Assembly (NCBI GenBank): GCA_034231615.1
Contig: CM067309.1
Coordinates: forward strand, 41,908,181 to 41,972,180
DNA length: 64,000 bases
DNA from: Meghimatium bilineatum
Taxonomy: Eukaryota; Mollusca; Gastropoda; Stylommatophora; Philomycidae
Direction: 5' to 3'
The position numbers and the translations under genes were made by a program. A model generated the notes under the pieces. It had not been told where the DNA came from and ran no database searches. It was given only the letters and a program-made list of their open reading frames with translations. Of the stretch, positions 32,339 through 43,021 are shown in pieces (within the stretch, counting starts at the first letter, position 1; each line of letters starts with the position of its first letter).

Positions 32339-32769
32339 GTCATATTTGAACTGTACTGCATTGCGTTTTTAATTTTCGCCTGTTGGATCATAGGTTTGCA
32401 GCATTTTTTTTTTGGGGGGGGGGCCGAGGGGGGATTTCTGGTATGTCAGGAGCTGCAAGTTTCCATATTGATGTTGTCAGGAACTGCATGTTTTATGACG
32501 TCGTCATGAACGGAATGGAGATTTAGACATGCAACCTGGACTGACTCAGCAAGTACCCGTCGAGGAGGAAAGCTGCGTGTGTATAATGAGATAGCTAGGG
32601 GAATGATCAGATATGCTTGGCAATGATGAAGTACCGTTTATAAATGTGGTGACAGATTGTATGTGAAAGTGATAGCAAACTGTATAAAGGGACGATTTAG
32701 GATTGTATAAAATAGTGGTGTAAGATGGTATAAAGTGGTTTATAAGGATTTTATTAAAATATTATTTAA
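32339..32769. other. No gene; poly-T/poly-G tract
   Basis: A T run followed by a G run lies near 32404-32421. Nothing else recognised. Confidence 0.5.
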
Positions 32770-33168
32770 GATTGTATTAGAAAGTGATGTAAGATTGTAT
32801 ATGCAAGAAATGTAGGAATGTATATGGAAGAAATGCAGGATTGTATATGAAATAATGCAAGATTGTATGTGGAAGAAAGGCAAGATTCTATGTGGAAGAA
32901 ATGCAAGATTGTATTTAGAAGAAATGCAAGATTGTATTTAGAAGAAATGCAAGATTGAATTTAGAAGAAATGCAAGATTGTATTTAGAAGATATGCAAGA
33001 TTGTATTTAGAAGATATGCAAGATTGTATATGGAAGAAATGCAAGATTGTATTTAGAAGAAATGCATGATTGTATTTAGAAGAAATACAGGATTGTATTT
33101 AGAAGAAATGTAGGATTGTATGTGGAGGAAATGCAAGATTGTATGTGGAGGAAATGCAAGGCATGAAA
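32770..33168. repeat. 23-bp minisatellite, about 16 copies
   Basis: Unit GAAATGCAAGATTGTATTTA + GAA. Copies at the 5' end (TGTATATGGAA) differ more. It runs directly into the 27-bp array. Confidence 0.94.
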
Positions 33169-33205
33169 ACTACTTCATTAATACTGACATTATTTTTGGA
33201 GTTTC

Positions 33206-33632
33206 TTTCTGTGAGGGCAGTGCCTAGACATATTTCTGTGAGGTCAGTGCCTAGACATCTTTCTGTGAGGGCAGTGCCTAGACATCTTTCTGTGAGGGCA
33301 GTGCCTAGACATCTTTCTGTGAGGTCAGTGCCTAGACATCTTTCTGTGAGGTCAGTGCCTAGACATCTTTCTGTGAGGGCAGTGCCTAGACATATTTCTG
33401 TGAGGGCAGTGCCTATACATCTTTCTGTGAGGTCAGTGCCTAGACATCTTTCTGTGAGGGCAGTGCCTAGACATCTTTCTGTGAGGTCAGTGCCTAGTCA
33501 TCTTTCTGTGAGGGCAGTGCCTAGACATCATTCTGTGAGGGCAGTGCCTATACATATTTCTGTGAGGTCAGTGCCTAGACATCTTTCTGTGAGGGCAGTG
33601 CCTAGGCATCTTTCTGTGAGGGCAGTACCTGG
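33206..33632. repeat. 27-bp minisatellite, about 15 copies
   Basis: Unit TCTGTGAGGGCAGTGCCTAG + ACATCTT. GAGGG and GAGGT subtypes are interleaved. Nine-codon period gives a VRAVPRHLS open frame of 205 codons that has no other support. Confidence 0.97.
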
Positions 33633-33899
33633 TTATCCCAGCCATTGTTTCTATAATGATATTCTCCGCCTAGTACTGTTCATGATGGAAACAACTGTTC
33701 AGCTGCTCACCGTTTCTGTATATCGTCCATCTTTCAAAACTTCACATAACGTTTGATCTTGGGTAAAGCGAATTCTTCACATTGCCATTGTGGTGTCCCG
33801 CAAGCTAGCAAGCTAGCAAGCTAACTGATGGAATGGAGCGTCTTACAATTCCTTGTGGTTGGGTTTCCCCACCCTGCTACCCAAATGAAGACAACATCA

Positions 33900-34045
33900 T
33901 GCAAATATTTCACACTTCCCGCTCTCGATCTTGCCTACGAATGTGGGAAAACTGAACACGATGCTGAATTTCTATTCTATCAGATCTGCCAGAGAAAAAG
34001 TGTTGCGAGCGGTACCCGCTTCCTCCTCTCAAACTTTTCGAGTAA
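33900..34045 (+). pseudogene. Possible LINE C-terminal fragment
   Basis: ECGKTEHDAEFLFYQICQRK recalls the C-x-C-G...T-x-E-H-x-x-x-x-C tail of RNase H-bearing or jockey-like LINE RT proteins, followed by a basic region. Only about 40 codons show this, so the call is weak. Confidence 0.35.
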
Positions 34046-34430
34046 TTCGAATATATACGTTGTTATGGGCTGGCCATAAATTATTATTTCAACATTTTTT
34101 ATTGGGGGGGGGGAGGGGGATGGGTCTGAATTGTTTGACAATTGTTGACAACAAGGGACGAGCAAGGGGTCTGATACAACTTAGCGGCCAAAAAGCTGTT
34201 TATACCACTATTAAATTGTTTGAATTGAGTAATGTTTCTTGAAGATCAGAACAAAATAATGGTGTTTGTTTTTGTAATTTCTCTGGGAAAAAAATATTTT
34301 ATGTAAAAAGGGTGGGGCAAAATTTGACATCATTAATTAAGGGGGTGGGAGATCACTTTAATATTGAATGTTTATTTACAAGGTGGGCGGAAGTGGTTAA
34401 TATTTGGTTAATATTGTTGACGTAACATAT
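34046..34430. other. No gene; poly-G tract
   Basis: TTTTATTGGGGGGGGGGAGG at about 34097. No other feature. Confidence 0.5.
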
Positions 34431-34690
34431 GTGCAGCCTCTTCGGTCGGACGTTCAGACAATGTTATCACAGCGACCACCAATATGCAGCCCCTTCGGTT
34501 GGACGTTCAGACGATACTATCGCAGCTACTACCCATGAGCAGCCCCTTCGGTCGGACGTTCAGACAATGTTATCACAGCAACCACCAATATGCAGCCCCT
34601 TCGGTTGGACGTTCAGACGATACTATCGCAGCTACTACCCATGAGCAGCCCCTTCGGTCGGACGTTCAGACAATGTTATCACAGTGACCA
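34431..34690. repeat. 106-bp dimeric repeat (2 x 53 bp), 2.5 copies
   Basis: GCAGCCCCTTCGGTCGGACG recurs at 34433, 34539 and 34645 (106 bp). Between these, a related half-unit has GGTTGGACGTTCAGACGATA. True higher-order repeat: alternate 53-bp halves differ, while the dimers are nearly identical. Confidence 0.95.
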
Positions 34691-35288
34691 CCGATGTTAC
34701 ATCAATTCCCTTATTGATTATTCTTTTATAATTTCAATTTTCTAATATTTTTCCCCCTCCTTGTCTGTGTATTTCTCCGTGAGATAAGCACATATCTCCT
34801 CCATTAATATGTTTCCTGTTTCTATTTCACGCTAATAGTCTAGTCTGCAGTTTGAGCTAATTCCCTAACCGCCTAATGTTGAATATGGTCAAACACATAT
34901 TGGGCAGTAACCGTCCGTTGAGACCAGACAGTCTGTCAGAAGCAGTCTCTGGCGTTGAGCAGTACTCGTGATCAGTATTCGGTCGCTTATGTCTTCCTAA
35001 ATTATTATGTTTCTGCTGTGTCCATTGTTGTTCTATTTATCTTTCAACACTACTGAATATCTTGTATCTGTGTGTGTCCTTCTAAGCGGACAGCTCTGAA
35101 ACACAATATTTAGCTTTGATATCTTTAGATATGTGTTGTAGATATTCTTTAATATTGTGCGCAGATGATATCATGATGATGAGGATGATGATGATGATGA
35201 GGGCGATGAGGATGTTGTTGTTGATATCTAAATGCTGATGAGTAATGCTACTCTTGTCAGCACAATGACATTCTTTATAAGGCGCAGG
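34691..35288. other. No gene; GAT-rich microsatellite
   Basis: ATGATGATGAGGATGATGAT-type run at 35168-35213. Confidence 0.55.
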
Positions 35289-35289
35289 T

Positions 35290-36330
35290 CTTCTGAAGTT
35301 GACTGAGTGATTCATGCAGTAAGTTAGTGACTGTAAGTTGACTGAGTGATTCATGCAGTAAGTTAGTGACTGTAAGTTGACTGAGTGATTCATGCAGTAA
35401 GTTAGTGACTGTAAGTTGACTGAGTGATTCATGCAGTAAGTTAGTGACTGTAAGTTGACTGAGTGATCCATGCAGTAAGTTAGTGACTGTAAGTTGACTG
35501 AGTGATTCATGCAGTAAGTTAGTGACTGTTAAGGGTGTCTGTAGAAGGTTTTTCCTGGCAGTTGAAAGGTTATGGCAGTCAATAAGGAGGTGTTCCACTG
35601 TTTTATTGGGATGAGAGCAGTATCTACAAGTGGGTAGTTGCTTGGGTTTGATATGGTTTAAGTGGCTATTGATCCTTGCATGTCCTGTTCGAAACTGAAA
35701 GATAAGGGATTGGTTTCTACTGCAGAGTTTGTTTATGTTGTCGTTGACTTTTGGCCGTGTCATTTCACTAAATAAATTTCAACCAATAAGCCTATGTGCC
35801 CATCTGTTCAGTCATATTTCCCTGGTGTTGTTTCTGAGAATCTGTTTGACTGTTTTCATGCTACAAGGTCTTTGCTTTTGTTGTTTTCAGGCACCACTTT
35901 CTGCAAGTCTGTCCGCTACTTCATTTCCTGCTACATCGCTATGTTCAGGGATCCATTGCATGATCACACTGATTGGATGTGCAGAGATAAGACTGCGCTC
36001 TGCTCTTGCTATGTGCAGGATATCTTGATTTTCACATGTTTATGTGCTTCCAAAACTGACATAGAATCTGTAAAAATGACTATGTCTGATGGTTTTGTTC
36101 CATGAAATCAAAATATTGGTGTATTAACTCAATGTCTGCCTTGATGGCTTCAACCTCTGGTTCATAATTTGAGCAATTTTCATCACAAGAATCGCACAAC
36201 TCGCAGGCAGATCCGTCTGGGTATCGTATATAGGTGTCATATCCTGCAAAGCAGGTGACCTTGAAAGCTGATCTATCAGTGTAGACCTTGATATATTCAA
36301 GCAGCAGAAATGTGGTTTTATAGAAGAATG
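35290..36330 (-). pseudogene. RNase H-bearing LINE: RNase H domain and C-terminal tail
   Basis: On the minus strand, IKVYTDRSAFKVTCFAGYDT at about 36290 is RNase H strand 1 (normally TDGSA; Gly is Arg here). It is followed by EVEAIKADIELI (second catalytic residue, Glu), DIVIFTDSMSVLEAHKH (third, Asp) and, after one frame change, IPEHSDVAGNEVADRLAESG (C-terminal motif). Downstream a separate frame reads FQFRTGHARINSHLNHIKPK, then LPTCRYCSHPNKTVEHLLID, the cysteine/histidine tail of such LINE proteins. The RT domain itself is not present. At least two frame changes are needed to read it through, so it is a relic. The last codons are amplified as a 39-bp array. Confidence 0.8.
35294..35528 (-). 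repeat. 39-bp array made of the LINE's own codons, about 6 copies
   Basis: Minus-strand unit codes LTVTNLLHESLSQ (13 codons). The first copy follows directly from the LINE tail frame (LQTPLTVTNLL), so the array is an in-frame expansion of the element's C-terminal sequence. Confidence 0.93.
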
Positions 36331-36384
36331 TTAAGAACACCATGGACAGATAAAAAGTGTTTAAGATATCTTGAAAGAAGTTAA

Positions 36385-36535
36385 TTCAAAAATAAAGCTG
36401 CTTACCCGCATCAGAAAGAGACAGTCCACATTTTGTGGACACATCATGAGAAGAGGAAAGATGGAACATATTGTAACATCAGCAAAGTTGATGAGCAAGA
36501 GAGGTAGAGGAGGACCAATAGAGAAGTTTGGAACA
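36385..36535 (+). pseudogene. LINE fragment: RT C-terminal region
   Basis: One frame reads LLTRIRKRQSTFCGHIMRRG, then KMEHIVTSAKLMSKRGRGGP. The I-R-K-R-Q-x-x-F-x-GHIMRR...RGRG run is a hallmark of RTE-like LINE RT tails. Unlike families 1-3. Confidence 0.7.
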
Positions 36536-37154
36536 GGGTAATGCAGCTTTTCTAATCACTGAACATACACATATAACAGGAACAAGCCGACGTTTTGATC
36601 AAATCGACGCTTTATCAAGACTACATGCGCAATAAACAACAAAGGGTAAAAACGGCACTGTAGCCGTTCACACGACAGAGATAAATGTGGAGATAACACG
36701 GAAGGGTTGAAATTCTGAGGTCAAACAGCACAGCAGGAAATATACAAAACACACCTAAATACATATGAAACGAGACAAACAGAGAAATGATGGAACAACA
36801 TGGTATCATCAATACGACTGGCGTTCTTTGATCCCAAAAGGCTCAAGCTCGCCAAATTGATATTTATAGCGGTTCTCAAGAATGTGATTGGTACAATCAT
36901 CTGAGAAGCTCTGGTAATGCACCGACCAAATAAGGGCAGTCCTTGAATTGCTTAAGAATGAAGAAGACGATTTCGGAGTTCTATCGTGCACATACAAAGT
37001 AGGACATACATGGGGATGGCTAGAGTTGAGGGGAGAAAGTGTGTCCTCTTTATAAAGGTCAAAAGATTACTTAATCAACCTCTGACTAGGAATCCCAGTT
37101 TGTATACTCTTAGAACTGCTAGAACGGAGAGAAAAGTATTTATGAGACTGTCCC
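36536..37154. other. Gene-free; one CGAAACGTC-type motif
   Basis: Minus strand near 36571-36622 holds GTCTTGATAAAGCGTCGATT + TGATCAAAACGTCGG, a diverged copy of the motif listed in the findings. Nothing else recognised. Confidence 0.5.
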
Positions 37155-37262
37155 GTGCGTAATAATTCTAGTTTCTAATCAAGAATCAATAATCACATTG
37201 TGATTCCTTGAAGAGAATCAATAATCACATTGTGATTCCTTGGAGAGAATCAGCCTTTCTAT
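37155..37262 (+). repeat. Family C tail plus 33-bp duplication with palindrome
   Basis: CTAGTTTCTAATCAAGAATC is the 3' end of repeat family C. It leads into two copies of GAATCAATAATCACATTGTG + ATTCCTTG. AATCACATTGTGATT is an inverted repeat. Confidence 0.65.
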
Positions 37263-37594
37263 CTGCATCATGCATGAAGATTGCAAGATTGTTATGGCAA
37301 AGTGCCATCAGGATAGAAAACTTCAAGCTATAAGTATTACACCGTACAGCCACCGTGAATAAATATCATCTGGGACTGAATATTATAAGTTTTGAGAATA
37401 AGCTGTCCGTCGACACCATCTGATGGTTAACATGAGAGGCGACAAACATTTTTACTTTTGATCGAAACCCGTCATGTGATGAAACGTCTGCAAAATAAAT
37501 TTTGTTTTGCGCCGCAGCGACAAAGGTTTGAACCTTTCTTGAAATAAGTCATTTTTACCAGCAGAAGTGTGTAAGCTGTAAGAGTGACCAAACT
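37263..37594. other. No recognised feature
   Basis: No array or retroposon piece seen. Confidence 0.4.
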
Positions 37595-38025
37595 AGACAA
37601 AATGAGAAATGATGAAATCAGCAGAAGAATCGGTATAAGACCATGCACAGAATGAATCCAGGAACAACAAATAAAATGGTTTGGACATCTTATGAGAATG
37701 AAACATAACCAACTACGGATAAGAACATGCACAGAATGAATCCAGGAACAACAAATAAAATGGTTTGGACATCTTATGAGAATGAAACATAACCAATTAC
37801 GGATAAGAACATATAAGATAAGAAGAACCAGATACAAGGACAGAGGAAAAACTAGAAAAAGATAAAGATAATATCAAGAGAATCCTGAAAATATACAAAT
37901 TCAACGCAGCCAAGACGAAAGATCTGGCCTTGGATAGACAACTAAAGCTCCCAGTCACCATCCCTACGCTTAATGGCAAGCGTGGATATTCTGACCAACA
38001 TCCACCTGGGAATAGACAACAGTTA
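37595..38025 (+). pseudogene. LINE family 3, C-terminal RT fragment with internal 84-bp duplication
   Basis: TKLDKMRNDEISRRIGI, IQEQQIKWFGHLMRMKHNQL (twice) and FNAAKTKDLALDRQLKLPVT follow one another, matching the tail of the copy at 59.7-60.0 kb (IEKQQIQWFGYLMWMKDQLP). The GHLMRM segment is duplicated in tandem with a period of 84 bp (ATGCACAGAATGAATCCAGG starting at 37643 and 37727). Stops between segments show the copy is dead. Confidence 0.8.
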
Positions 38026-38477
38026 AATAAACTTATAAAATCTACTTATGCTAAGTGTGGCTCTATCCACGGACATATAAATATAGAAGGGGACACGAAA
38101 CGTGATTGTAACACGTGAAACAAAGAGTCGGTTGCTTAAACAGAAAAAAAACCTGGATTTCACGAACAGTAAATACCAAGTCCTTCTGCAAAATAGCTCC
38201 ACGTGCTGATCTCACACAATATCAGTTTTTAAAAAAGATGTATCATTGGTCAAAGTGTGTATATGTTGTATCCAATGAAAATCACGAAAAAGTCAGATAT
38301 ACCATGTAAAGTGACGCTGCATTAGATCAGCGCGCAAATCTATTCCGGAGAATGATTTGTTTTCTAGTTATACTCGCGAGAACTCTAGGAGGAAATATCA
38401 CTTAAATGTGATGCGTTTCTATGTTCTTGTATCCAGATGTCTGTGCACCGGCCTCTTCTACCACCCCTAAATGTTAC
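38026..38477. other. No recognised feature
   Basis: No array, retroposon or supported exon. Confidence 0.4.
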
Positions 38478-38640
38478 ACAACATCATTATCATCATCATG
38501 TGCCGTCTCGGCAGATAAATTTGGCTGCAACAAACCTCCAAAATTCCCTGTCTCTGGCTGCGACAGTGCACTCTGTTAGACTGTAACTTGTTCTTCTCGT
38601 GATGTTATTGTCCTACTTGTCTCTTACTCGTCAACACAAA
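38478..38640 (-). pseudogene. LINE family 1, 3'-terminal fragment
   Basis: Plus-strand TCATCATCATGTGCCGTCTC, TTGGCTGCAACAAACCTCCA and TGCACTCTGTTAGACTGTAA correspond to the inverted end of family 1. More diverged than the copy at 62.4 kb. Confidence 0.75.
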
Positions 38641-39249
38641 AAAGAAGGCTGCACATTAATATTCTAAAATAAAAAGAAACGCAAATTAAAAAAAAATAAT
38701 TTAGCTGAAATACCCGTTTGCAGAATTGCACGAGAAATATTTGAATTTCCTATTTGATGGAGGTGCTAAATTTATGTTGTCTTGAGATCGAATTATCAAT
38801 TCCGTCCAGTCTTTATATCTTAATAAAGTTTAGGACTTGATCCCCAGCCATCACTTGGTATGGTTGTCACACACGTGAAACTGCTATGTGTTAAATTATT
38901 AGCTCAGTGTCTGCTGTGTTGTGAGCGCGTGCAGTGCACGGTCGTCAGTTCTGAGCACTACCTTTCAGAAGAGGGTGAAGACACTGAACCTGAAGCTAAG
39001 CCAGACACATTTTTACAGATGTGTTGCGAGCTTATTCAATATAGCTGTCAATTTTTACAAAATAATAAAATTTGACTAAAAGGGATTCAAACCGAAGCCG
39101 ACATTTGGAGTAAGAAAAATGAACGTCATAGGAAGAGATGGAATGCAAATAATACTCAGTAAATAAGTGTACAAGAGAAATTAAGAGATCAGGTAACGAA
39201 ATGTATAAATACATGCAAACTAAAGATAGCAGAGTTGAAAAGCAACAAC
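38641..39249. other. No supported gene
   Basis: A 71-codon frame at 38860-39075 contains SEEGEDTEPEAKPDTFLQ, which is not repeat-like, but I see neither splice signals nor a family. GGGATTCAAACCGAAGCC at 39083 (minus strand GGTTTGAATCC) resembles a tRNA box B. Confidence 0.35.
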
Positions 39250-39410
39250 CACTTAAGACGGATGTGTTGGGCCATTGGCGCAAATAAAACGGCAACACAG
39301 CGCATTTCCTTTCTCTGGACTTCATTCTACTGGAAATCTTGTAGGATCATTGTCCTGTTACACGAGAAATCCAGCGGGAGTATGAGAATGAAGGCTGAAG
39401 TAGAAGAAAA
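39250..39410 (+). mobile_element. SINE-B, near full length
   Basis: Blocks ATTGGCGCAAATAAAACGGC, TTCTCTGGACTTCATTCTAC, GAAATCCAGCGGGAGTATGA and a GAAGTAGAAGAAAA tail align with the complete copy at 29.48 kb. No clear target-site duplication. Confidence 0.85.
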
Positions 39411-39711
39411 TGCTCAAAAGTTGTAGACAGTAAAATTAATGTTCATTGAAAACAAGTGTCTTAGAGGAATGTTGAGCATAAAGTAGACATATTTGAAAGA
39501 AAGAGAATCACTGAGAGATGAAATTAACAAGGTTTTATGTCTAGTCTGAGAAGAAAAAGTTGAAAGTACATCCACCGTGTTCTTATAATGACCCACTAGC
39601 GAGAGGAACGGAGCGACTGAGGACTTGTCCGAGAAGTGTGTGTAACCAGTAAGCTACAAGAACCAACAGCATGCTTCATGTTCTGGAAGACATATAGCAC
39701 ATATCTAGTTT

Positions 39712-40308
39712 TTTGTTTTAGATTGTAATCTTAGTTTTAGTTTAGTTTTAGTTATAGTCTAGTTTTACTCTAGTTCTAGATTAGTTTTTGTTAACTCTAG
39801 TTTTAGATTTAGTCTAGTTTAGTTTCAGTAAAGTTTTAGATTTAGTCTAGTTTTTAGGTTTAGTCTAATTTTAGTTCAAGTCTAGTTTAAGATTTAGTCT
39901 AGTTATAGTTTCAGTCTAGTGTTAGTTTTAGTCTAGTTTTTATGATTAGTCTAGTTTTAGTTTTAGTCTAGTGTTAGTTTTAGTCTAGTTTTTATGATTA
40001 GTCTAGTTTTAGTTTTAGTCTAGTGTTAGTTTTAGTCTAGTTTTTATGATTAGTCTAGTTTTAGTTTTAGTCTAGTGTTAGTTTTAGTCTAATTTTTATG
40101 ATTAGTCTAGTTTTAGTTTAAGTCTAGTTTAAGTTCTAATCTAATTTTAGATTTATTCTAGTTTTAATTTTAGTCTAGTTTTAGATTTTTATTATAGTTT
40201 TAGATTTAGTCTAGTTTTATTTAGTGTAGTTTTAATTTTAGTCACGTTTTTTGTCTTAGTCTAGTTTTAGTTTTAGTATAGTTTTAACTTTAGTCTAGTT
40301 TTTAGTGT
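39712..40308. repeat. TAGTTTTAGTC-type array with a 52-bp higher-order unit
   Basis: The basic word is about 11-12 bp (AGTCTAGTTTT). In 39925-40100 a 52-bp block containing TTTTTATGATTAGTCTAG repeats three to four times at 39941, 39993 and 40045. The outer parts are disordered. Confidence 0.93.
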
Positions 40309-40498
40309 TCTAATTCAACGTTGTCGCACTCTATGGAAACTAGTAGGTTTTCATATCTCTCACAGAAAAAGACTAGAAGTATATATGCTTATGATTCCTA
40401 TAGCTCGCTGGTCACACACACCTTTGATAACTCCTCAAACTTGGTGTTCTCTCGTCCCTGTCCTTCCAGGATTAAGACTTCCTAAATCAAATTTCATG

Positions 40499-40767
40499 TA
40501 GACCAATGTTTCTCAACCTGTATTATTGCCCATGGCCCCCTTGGCGTCTGAAACAAACAAAAAATGATCATCTTTCGTCACAATTCACCAAGGCTTCTCA
40601 AGTTTTCATTTTCCATCTCTATATAACTTTTTAGTAGTTCAAGTGTATACCTACTGGTGCCGAAACCTGTGCGCGTCTGTAGTTCAAAATTTCAGTATTT
40701 ATTTTGTACCCCCCCCCCCCTCTCTTGCAAAGACCCCCATATCGTCAAAATTTGTGAGTCACTAATG
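40499..40767. mobile_element. Possible hAT-type MITE
   Basis: Left end CAATGTTTCTCAACCTG and right end (inverted) CATTAGTGACTCACAAATTT are loosely inverted. The interior has GCCCATGGCCCCCTTGGCG and a poly-C tract with GACCCCCATATCGTC, a composition common in hAT nonautonomous elements. No clean 8-bp target duplication seen. Confidence 0.35.
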
Positions 40768-40851
40768 TGGCAGAGAGTCAATGAAAAGTAGGGTGACTAA
40801 CAGAAAATATACGCAGAGCAATAAATAGAGAAAGCTGAATATTGGGTATAC

Positions 40852-42101
40852 TTACTACACACGACCTACAGCAACTTACTACACAAGACCTACAGCAACT
40901 TACTACACAAGACCTACAGTAACTTACTACACAAGACCTACAGCAACTTACTACACAACACCTACAGCAACTTACTATACAAGACCTACAGCAACTTACT
41001 ACACACGACCTACAGCAACTTACTACACAAGACCTACAACAACTTACTACACAAGACCTACAACAACTTACTACACAACACCTACAGCAACTTACTACAC
41101 AACACCTACAGCAACTTACTATACAAGACCTACAGCAACTTACTACATAAGACCTACAACAACTTACTACACAACACCTACAGCAACTTACTATACAAGA
41201 CCTACAACAACTTACTATACAAGACCTACAGCAACTTACTATACAAGACCTACAGCAACTTACTACACAACACCTACAGCAACTTACTATACAAGACCTA
41301 CAGCAACTTACTACACAAGACCTACAACAACTTACTACACAACACCTACAGCAACTTACTATACAAGACCTACAACAACTTACTATACAAGACCTACAGC
41401 AACTTACTATACAAGACCTACAGCAACTTACTACACAAGACCTACAGCAACTTACTACACACGACCTACAGCAACTTACTACACAAGACCTACAACAACT
41501 TACTACACAACACCTACAGCAACTTACTACACACGACCTACAGCAACTTACTACACAAGACCTACAGCAACTTACTACACAACACCTACAGCAACTTACT
41601 ATACAAGACCTACAACAACTTACTACACAAGACCTACAACAACTTACTACACAAGACCTACAACAACTTACTACACAACACCTACAGCAACTTACTATAC
41701 AAGACCTACAACAACTTACTATACAAGACCTACAGCAACTTACTATACAAGACCTACAGCAACTTACTACACAACACCTACAGCAACTTACTATACAAGA
41801 CCTACAGCAACTTACTACACAAGACCTACAACAACTTACTACACAACACCTACAGCAACTTACTATACAAGACCTACAGCAACTTACTATACAAGACCTA
41901 CAGCAACTTACTACACAAGACCTACAGCAACTTACTACACACGACCTACAGCAACTTACTACACAAGACCTACAACAACTTACTACACAACACCTACAGC
42001 AACTTACTATACAAGACCTACAGCAACTTACTACACAAGACCTACAACAACTTACTACACAACACCTACAGCAACTTACTACAAACGACCTACAGCAACT
42101 T
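40852..42101. repeat. 24-bp minisatellite, about 52 copies
   Basis: Unit ACTTACTACACAAGACCTAC + AGCA with variants CACACGACC, CACAACACC, TATACAAG and AACAACTT. Blocks of 5-6 variant units recur in the same order (for example around 41.28, 41.76 and 42.0 kb), so long segments were duplicated. The minus-strand 467-codon Cys-rich frame (VVSCCRSC) is a by-product of an eight-codon period. Confidence 0.97.
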
Positions 42102-42385
42102 CTTCTTCTTCTTCTCTGTTCGTTCTCAGACTTCTGAGGTTTATCAGAATATAGTCCGGAGAAAGTAATGCGTGGTGTCATAGTTTACAGCATTGCTGCG
42201 ATATCTGATCATTTCGGCCTGACACATTCGACTTCCGTATGACTATGGATCACTTTTAGCCTATATGGAACGGGACAAGCAACTACACCCAATAACCTCC
42301 TTAATCGCCTCTCATGACATGCATGGAAGGTAAACAGTGTTAGTATTCTTTGTTCCCTACACTGGCCTCGACGACAGACTTGCGG
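42102..42385 (-). mobile_element. SINE-A, complete, with 11-bp target-site duplication
   Basis: TACAGCAACTT flanks it at 42091-42101 and 42386-42396, giving a 284-bp element. The minus-strand order is GAGGCCAGTGTAGGGAACAA, ATGCATGTCATGAGAGGCGA, GTGTCAGGCCGAAATGATCA, TCTCCGGACTATATTCTGAT and a GAAGAAGAAGAAG tail. The tail-side duplication is also the last unit of the 24-bp array, so array and SINE meet exactly at the target site. Confidence 0.92.
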
Positions 42386-42589
42386 TACAGCAACTTGCAA
42401 CGTAACGGTTAATATGAAGAAAAATGTAATTTTCCAATGTTTCATCTTTTTAGAAAAAACACCCATTAAAAAGTCAGTATTTGAATGACAGTAAAATAGT
42501 CTCCTCTTATATCAATTTGATGTACAGGTCATACATGTACAGTGTGTTGACCATCGGTGTACATCTTCCGTGTGCCGAATGGCATCTGG

Positions 42590-42715
42590 TCTTTTAGTTA
42601 TAGGTACGAAAAATGAGGCCACTGTTTCTTTTCCAGACATGTCGCAGTAGACGACTAAGCAAAGTTGTGAGATATGCTAACTACATGCCACATGGAAAGA
42701 AATAAAACGTAGTAT
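42590..42715 (+). mobile_element. SINE-A-related fragment (variant H)
   Basis: TTCTTTTCCAGACATGTCGC, GACGACTAAGCAAAGTTG and CATGCCACATGGAA match 8555-8650 in order. Confidence 0.55.
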
Positions 42716-42731
42716 GTAATCAGGGAAATTA

Positions 42732-42998
42732 CATCTTCCTCTTCTACTTTCGTTTACTAACTCTTGCAAATGATCAGGATATTGTCACAAGAACGGAATG
42801 TGCTATGTTTACAGCTTTCTGAGAGGTCGGCACCTTTTGACCTGACACATCCGAAATCAACATTGCCCCCTAGTCATTTTGGACTCAACTGAGAATGGGC
42901 AGATAACTCCACCTCACAGTCACCTTAGTTGATTCTTACGACATGAATGGAAGATTAAGAGTGTTGTTATTCTTTGCTGCCCATTCGAACCGGGCAAC
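42732..42998 (-). mobile_element. SINE-A, full length, diverged
   Basis: Minus-strand head GTTGCCCGGTTCGAATGGGC contains a box B-like GGTTCGAA. It is followed by CATTCATGTCGTAAGAATCA, GGATGTGTCAGGTCAAAAGG, TATCCTGATCATTTGCAAGA and a GTAGAAGAGGAAG tail. Confidence 0.8.
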
Positions 42999-43021
42999 AT
43001 ATAGTAAAGAAATGCTGACCC

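Noticed and set aside
33139-33756. 205-codon frame with VRAVPRHLS repeats
   Set aside because: 27-bp minisatellite; the frame outside the array shows no family resemblance.
38860-39075. 71-codon frame with SEEGEDTEPEAKPD
   Set aside because: Non-repetitive and acidic, so it drew attention, but there is no splice signal at either end and no recognised family.
40778-42181. 467-codon cysteine-rich open frame (VVSCCRSC repeats), minus strand
   Set aside because: It is a 24-bp tandem array read in one of its stop-free frames. Its ATG and the RRRRR segment come from SINE-A and its GAA tail. No sign of a real protein (no signal peptide, splice sites or codon bias).
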